Assembly (NCBI GenBank): GCA_959605475.1
Contig: CAUHFS010000005.1
Location: 1 to 61,117, forward strand
DNA length: 61,117 bases
Source: an uncultured Collinsella sp.
GTDB lineage: Bacteria > Actinomycetota > Coriobacteriia > Coriobacteriales > Coriobacteriaceae
Direction of reading: 5' to 3'
Shown: piece by piece, positions 57,036 through 61,117 of the stretch
How the letters are laid out: each line of letters opens with the position of its first letter
Position numbering within the stretch: the stretch's first letter is position 1
The notes under the pieces: generated by a model
What the model saw: only the letters and a program-made list of their open reading frames with translations
Told to the model about the DNA's origin: nothing
The model's database searches: none
Translations under genes and position numbers: made by a program

Positions 57036-57959
57036 CTAGCAGGCGGCCATGATGGGGGCAGCGACCTGCTTCTTACGGGAGAGGACGCCCGGCATCCAGA
57101 CGCCGTCGTGCTCATCGGCAATGCCCAGGCCCTTCTGAGCGGCCTCGGTCTCGCCCTCGAGCAGGACCTGCGAGCCCTCCTCCATGATGTCGGTGATGCA
57201 CAGGACAATACCGTCGGCACCCTTCTCGGCGGCGTAGGCGCGCATGGCCTCGCGGATCTCGTCGATCATGCCGAGCGCGCGGCTCTTGTCGACGGTCTCG
57301 TACTGGCCGATGAGCAGCTTCTTGCCGGCGGGCTCGAACATCTTGATGTCGTTGCCGACCATCTCGGCTGCGGTGAAGGAGCCGGACGGACGGGTGAGGA
57401 AGACCTCCATGCCAAACTTGACCGGGTCGACGCCCACCTGCTCGCCGAGCTTGGCGGCGACGGCGCGGTCGACATTGGTGGTGGTGGGGCTCTTGAGCAT
57501 GAGCGTGTCGGTCATCATAGCCGAGAGCAGCAGCTTGGCCTGAACGTCGGAAAGTTCAACGCCGAGCACGCCGGCAAGCTTGGTGACGATGGTGCAGCTG
57601 GAGCCCCAGGGCAGGCAGATGTAGTGCAGCGGGCCGGCGGTCTCGAAGTCGCCGATGCGGTGATGATCGACGACACCAAAGACCGTGGCGTCCTTAAGAC
57701 CGGCGACGGACTGGGCAGACTCGTTGTGGTCGGTGAGGACGACGAGCTGACCGGCCTCGACGGACTCAATCACGCGGGGCTCGGCGATGCCGGCGTCGGC
57801 AAGCAGCTTGGCGGACTCTGCCGGAAGCTGACCAAGGGCGCAGGCCTCGTAGGTGTTGCCGGCATACTCAACCTGGTTGAGCAGCTGGGACAGGACGACG
57901 GCGCTCATGATGGCGTCGTTATCGGGGTTCTGGTGACCAAAGACAAGAACGTTTGCCAT
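57036..57959 (-). CDS. ppaC: Manganese-dependent inorganic pyrophosphatase (family II)
   Basis: This 307-residue DHH phosphoesterase hydrolyses pyrophosphate. It shows VFGHQNPDNDAIMSAV with metal-binding His and Asp, VLTDHNESAQSV, the DHH motif in VFGVVDHHRIGDF, and the C-terminal DHHA2 domain with the RK-type substrate site SRKKQVAAPI. Confidence 0.94.
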   Translation of the reverse strand: MANVLVFGHQNPDNDAIMSAVVLSQLLNQVEYAGNTYEACALGQLPAESAKLLADAGIAEPRVIESVEAGQLVVLTDHNESAQSVAGLKDATVFGVVDHHRIGDFETAGPLHYICLPWGSSCTIVTKLAGVLGVELSDVQAKLLLSAMMTDTLMLKSPTTTNVDRAVAAKLGEQVGVDPVKFGMEVFLTRPSGSFTAAEMVGNDIKMFEPAGKKLLIGQYETVDKSRALGMIDEIREAMRAYAAEKGADGIVLCITDIMEEGSQVLLEGETEAAQKGLGIADEHDGVWMPGVLSRKKQVAAPIMAAC

Positions 57960-58073
57960 GGATATCCTCCACTTGATATGTGTACTTGGACGTAGCTATG
58001 GTAGCACGCCGATGCCGAACCCTATGAGATGGAAGGGCCGCGGCACAAATTGGGGCAGGCACGGGGGCCAAGG

Positions 58074-58115
58074 CTGTCCCTTTTGCACCATGTTGGTGCA
58101 AAGTAACCTGTCCCC
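58074..58115. repeat. Palindrome flanked by CTGTCCC repeats
   Basis: TTTGCACCA-TGT-TGGTGCAAA (58082-58102) sits between CTGTCCC (58074-58080) and CCTGTCCCCC. Related GGGACAGG strings occur at 59149-59157 and 8106-8114. Confidence 0.6.
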
Positions 58116-58125
58116 CTTGCACCAG

Positions 58126-59079
58126 CTATTTACCGGCGGCGCGCAGGGCTACGTAGGCGGCACCGATGATGCCGGCGTCGTTTCCGAGCGAAGCGACCTT
58201 AATGGGCGTCTCGCGCGAGGCGGAAAGCGCGTACTGCTTAAAGTGCTCGCGGACCGCATCGAGGTAGACATCGGCCGAGGCGGAGGCGCCGCCGCCGATC
58301 AGGAACATCTCGGGGTCGACCACGTTGGCGATAAGCGCCAGAGCGCGACCGAGATAGTCGGCCATGGTATCGGCCGCGGCCAGCGCGAGCTTGTCACCCT
58401 CGCGGCAGGCTTGGAACACGTCCTTGGAATCGGAGGGGCCGGTGAGCTCGATGGGCTCGACGCCCGCCCTCTTGCACTCGGCCAGGTAGTTGCTCACCAC
58501 ACCGGTGGCGCTGGAATACTGCTCCAGGTGGCCATGGCCGCCGCAGCCGCAGGTGCGCTCCTCGTCGGGATTCAGGCACATGTGGCCAATCTCGCCGCCC
58601 GCGCCCACAACGCCCGATACCACGTCGCCGTTGACGATAACGCCACCGCCCACGCCGGTACCGATGGTGACCATCACCACGTTTTGCACGCCCTTGGCAG
58701 AACCGAGCCAGGCCTCGCCCATGGCGGCGGCGTTGGCATCGTTCTCGTACTTGACGACCGCGTCGGGGCAGTGCTCCTGGATGGCGATCCTCAGCTCGGG
58801 CAGGTTAATGGCAATGTTGGCCTTGACCTTGGCATCGCCCGACGCCGGGATGGGGCACGGAACGGCCAGGCCAATGCCCGCCACAAAGGCGCGCGGAATC
58901 TGCGCCTTGGCGACCACCTGGTCGATAGCCTCGGTCACCGCGGCAAAGCCCGCAGCATCAACGATGGGAGGCGTGGGCACGCTGGCCTTGGCAAGCAGGT
59001 TGCCGTCCTCGTCGAACAGGCCCTCCTTAACCGAAGTGCCGCCGACGTCGATGCCGATATAGTACTGCTTAGGTTCCAT
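58126..59079 (-). CDS. ROK-family glucokinase
   Basis: This 317-residue sugar kinase has the phosphate-binding start YYIGIDVGGTSVKEGLFDEDG, VENDANAAAMGEAWLGSAKG (here KYENDANAA) with the catalytic Asp region, GTGVGGGVIVNG, and the ROK zinc motif CLNPDEERTCGCGGHGHLEQYSS. It probably phosphorylates glucose released from lactose-6-phosphate or other hexoses. ATG at 59079 follows AAAGGTGG. Confidence 0.88.
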   Translation of the reverse strand: MEPKQYYIGIDVGGTSVKEGLFDEDGNLLAKASVPTPPIVDAAGFAAVTEAIDQVVAKAQIPRAFVAGIGLAVPCPIPASGDAKVKANIAINLPELRIAIQEHCPDAVVKYENDANAAAMGEAWLGSAKGVQNVVMVTIGTGVGGGVIVNGDVVSGVVGAGGEIGHMCLNPDEERTCGCGGHGHLEQYSSATGVVSNYLAECKRAGVEPIELTGPSDSKDVFQACREGDKLALAAADTMADYLGRALALIANVVDPEMFLIGGGASASADVYLDAVREHFKQYALSASRETPIKVASLGNDAGIIGAAYVALRAAGK

Positions 59080-59133
59080 GGGAGCCCACCTTTCTCGTTT
59101 AAACATTGCCTGTATGGTACCGCTCCCAAGACA

Positions 59134-59174
59134 AAAACCTGCCAAAAAGGGACAGGTTTATTTTGGCAGGTTTT
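59134..59174. repeat. Long hairpin with GGGACAGG loop
   Basis: AAAACCTGCCAAAA (59134-59147) pairs perfectly with TTTTGGCAGGTTTT (59161-59174) around a GGGACAGG-containing loop; CCCAAGA/TCTGGG extends it outward. It lies in the divergent gap between the ROK and GntR genes. Between 59175 and 59419 I see only TAGAGCGCTCTA (59288-59299), a perfect palindrome that may be an operator of the GntR gene. Confidence 0.6.
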
Positions 59175-59419
59175 ATCTGGGAAAACGCAAGGCATGAGAT
59201 TCGGTTCGCTGGGCGGCAAAACGGCCCAACCCCATCTTCGAGCCGATCAATTTGCTCAATACCACATTATTCGAATGCATATTCATTTAGAGCGCTCTAG
59301 TTGATATAGAAAGGCGTTTTTTGATTATATCTTTCTCGAACTTTTCAAAAACGCAATAGGGATGCTTAGGCGTGGACTATACTTTCGTTTGTACTCAATC
59401 AAGCCGGAAAGGAGGTTCC

Positions 59420-60139
59420 ATGATTCCCAAATACGAGGCAATAGCTGCAGATATCCGTCGAAGCATCGAGGACGGCGCTCTAAAGCCGGGCGACAAGCTG
59501 CCCACCGTCGTTGAGTTCTGCGAGCTCTATAGCGTTTCCAAGATCACCGTCAAACGAGCTATTGAGCAGATCACCGAGGAAGGCCTGATCACCAGCCGGC
59601 GCGGATCGGGCACCTACGTTAAGGACACGGCGGGTCTCCCCGACCAGGCATTTTTCCAGGGCAAAAATGACCGCGCCCAGGGTTTTTCGTATGAGCACCG
59701 CGGGGAGAAGGTGACCTCGGTGGTCTACGATTTCTCGATTGTCAATCCACCAGCGGACGTCGCAACTCAGCTGGGAATTGCCGAGGACGACTTTGCCTAT
59801 CACATCGTGCGCGTGCGCCAGGTCGATGGTCAGCCCATCGTTATTGAGTACACCTATATGCCACTCGAGCTGATTCCGGGTCTTAAGAAAAAAGACCTGT
59901 ACGCGTCGGTCTACAGCTTCATCCGCGAGCAGTGCGGACTCAAGATCTCGAGTTTCCACCGTACCATTCGCGCCGTCGCGGCAACTGAGGAAGAGGCTGA
60001 GCGCCTGGATACCAAACCCGGCTCTCCCCTGCTCGAACTCAACCAGATTGGCTTCTTGGATAGCGGCACCGCGTTTGAATATTCTATCTCGCACAACGTA
60101 GGCGACCGCTTTGAGCTGCACAACGTAACGCTGGCCTAG
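59420..60139 (+). CDS. GntR-family (UTRA) regulator upstream of manA
   Basis: This 239-residue regulator has a winged helix (YEAIAADIRRSIEDGALKPGDKLPTVVEFCELYSVSKITVKRAIEQITEEGLITSRRGSGTYV) and a C-terminal UTRA domain (RVRQVDGQPIVIEYTYMPLELIPG). The ATG at 59420 has AAAGGAGG four bases upstream. It is followed 72 bases later by manA in the same direction, so it may control hexose-phosphate metabolism. It is distinct from the amino-sugar GntR at 26776. Confidence 0.9.
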   Translation: MIPKYEAIAADIRRSIEDGALKPGDKLPTVVEFCELYSVSKITVKRAIEQITEEGLITSRRGSGTYVKDTAGLPDQAFFQGKNDRAQGFSYEHRGEKVTSVVYDFSIVNPPADVATQLGIAEDDFAYHIVRVRQVDGQPIVIEYTYMPLELIPGLKKKDLYASVYSFIREQCGLKISSFHRTIRAVAATEEEAERLDTKPGSPLLELNQIGFLDSGTAFEYSISHNVGDRFELHNVTLA

Positions 60140-60211
60140 TTTTGTAATCCGGTGGGTGCTCGTTTTGAGCTGTCTTACGCGGCACCCGCACAACCTTATG
60201 GGAGTATGCAC

Positions 60212-61117
60212 ATGTCCGATTTGATTAAACTCACGCCGATTTTCCACGAGAAGATCTGGGGCGGCCGCCAGCTCGAAACCGTATTTGGTTACGACATTCC
60301 CGAGGGTCCCATCGGTGAGTGTTGGGCTATCTCGGCCCACCCCAACGGCGACTGCCAGATCGCGGAGGGCCCGTACGCCGGTCACACGCTTTCGTGGCTG
60401 TGGACCGAGCACCGCGAGCTCTTTGGTAACTGCGAGGGCAAGGAGTTCCCGCTGCTCATTAAGATTCTAGACGCCAAGGACGACCTTTCGATCCAGATCC
60501 ATCCCAATGACGAGTACGCCGCCGAGCACGAGAACGGCAGCCTGGGCAAAACCGAGTGCTGGTATGTACTGGACTGCGAGCCCGGCGCCACGATCATCGT
60601 CGGACAGCGCGCGCACGACCGCGCCGAGGCCGCGCGTATGATCGAGGACGGCCGCTGGGACGACATGCTCAACGTGCTGCCGATTCACAAGGGCGACTTT
60701 TTCCAGATTGATTCCGGTACCGTGCACGCCATCAAGACCGGCACGCTCATTTTGGAGACGCAGCAGTCGAGCGACGTGACGTATCGCCTGTACGACTACG
60801 ACCGTCCCGGCACCGACGGCAAACTGCGTCCCCTGCACATTGAGCAGAGCCTCGACTGCATCGACTTTGATGCTCAGGCTCCGACCGACGGCACCGTGAC
60901 CGCGCCCGAAGTCGACGGCGTGACCGAGCTCGAGTCCAACTCCTGCTACACCGTCGATCGCGTGCGCGTCGACGGCAGCAAGACCCTCGAGCAGCGCTGG
61001 CCCTTCATGTGTCTGTCGGTCATCGACGGCGAAGGCACCGTCTGCGGCGACCCCGTCCACAAGGGAAGCCACCTGCTAGCTCCGAGCACCGTCAGCTCCA
61101 TTGACCTCGAAGGCAAG
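60212..61117 (+). CDS. manA: Mannose-6-phosphate isomerase, partial
   Basis: This gene is cut by the window end (302 codons present, no stop). It is a type I phosphomannose isomerase interconverting mannose-6-P and fructose-6-P. It starts LIKLTPIFHEKIWGGRQLETVFGYDIPEGPIGECWAISAH. The zinc site is IQIHPNDEYAAEHENGSLGKTECWYVL with further ligands around SGTVHAIKTGTLILETQQSSDVTYRLYDYDR. ATG at 60212 follows GGGAG. Confidence 0.93.
   Translation, partial: MSDLIKLTPIFHEKIWGGRQLETVFGYDIPEGPIGECWAISAHPNGDCQIAEGPYAGHTLSWLWTEHRELFGNCEGKEFPLLIKILDAKDDLSIQIHPNDEYAAEHENGSLGKTECWYVLDCEPGATIIVGQRAHDRAEAARMIEDGRWDDMLNVLPIHKGDFFQIDSGTVHAIKTGTLILETQQSSDVTYRLYDYDRPGTDGKLRPLHIEQSLDCIDFDAQAPTDGTVTAPEVDGVTELESNSCYTVDRVRVDGSKTLEQRWPFMCLSVIDGEGTVCGDPVHKGSHLLAPSTVSSIDLEGK

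Noticed and set aside
55863..57995. Very long plus-strand open frame opposite nhaA and ppaC
   Set aside because: It runs antisense to two well-recognised genes, has shadow-type composition (His, Gly, Gln, Val rich) and no domain; it results from high GC codon use.
1..61117. CRISPR arrays
   Set aside because: No regularly spaced direct repeats with unique spacers were seen; the repeats here are isolated palindromes.
1..61117. Prophage or integrative element
   Set aside because: No integrase, capsid, portal, relaxase or replication module was seen; the only mobile gene is the IS110 recombinase.

Overview
The window looks like chromosomal DNA of a Coriobacteriia actinobacterium, most like Collinsella. 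It combines fairly GC-rich genes, sugar PTS operons of lactic-acid-bacterium type, an archaeal-like type IA topoisomerase, long-form HPF, and small palindromic intergenic repeats. The species assignment is inferred from gene content and was not tested by a search.

Layout. Positions 84-15472 form a lactose/galactoside region: lacA-lacB (tagatose pathway isomerase), a membrane protein, a PTS EIIA, and two parallel modules that each hold a LacI regulator, a lactose-type EIICB and a GH1 6-phospho-beta-galactosidase. A DeoR regulator and galM follow. Positions 15549-18520 are an accessory patch: an IS110-type element sitting inside a palindromic repeat, then an AAA/DUF4143 ATPase between two copies of that repeat. 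Positions 18800-20711 hold an orphan mannose-type EIIB with its phosphorylation histidine replaced by tyrosine, tRNA-Thr(CGT), and two genes of unknown function. Positions 20844-30898 form an amino-sugar/tagatose region: yhcH family, a nagA 3' remnant, lacC, lacX, flavodoxin, nagA, agaS, a GntR regulator, and a mannose-family PTS (IIA, YajC, IIB, IIC, IID). From 31599 on the genes are mostly housekeeping: DUF2975/Xre pair, a SurA-like protein, isocitrate dehydrogenase group, DegV, HPF, a solute-binding lipoprotein, a nuclease-like protein, comF, ricT-holB-tmk, topoisomerase, tatA-tatC-hypA-hypB, STAS protein, aminotransferase, nhaA, ppaC, ROK glucokinase, and a GntR regulator followed by manA, which is cut by the window end.

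How the genes work together. Lactose-6-P made by the EIICB proteins is split by the GH1 enzymes. Galactose-6-P then passes through LacAB to tagatose-6-P, and LacC phosphorylates it. GalNAc or galactosamine entering by the mannose-type PTS would be deacetylated by NagA and converted by AgaS to the same tagatose-6-P, so the two regions converge on LacC. No LacD aldolase is present in the window. Sequence-level operators can be proposed for the two LacI paralogs (half-sites AATGGCAACG and ATGAGCACG), for the GntR regulator (CTGGTAGTAACCAG) and for the DeoR regulator.

The strongest unusual signal is in the noncoding end of the IS110 element. Four short guide-like segments occur there in the order known for bridge RNAs. 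They match the actual target halves and the actual element ends, and the reconstructed empty site matches a second, uninterrupted repeat 1.5 kb away.
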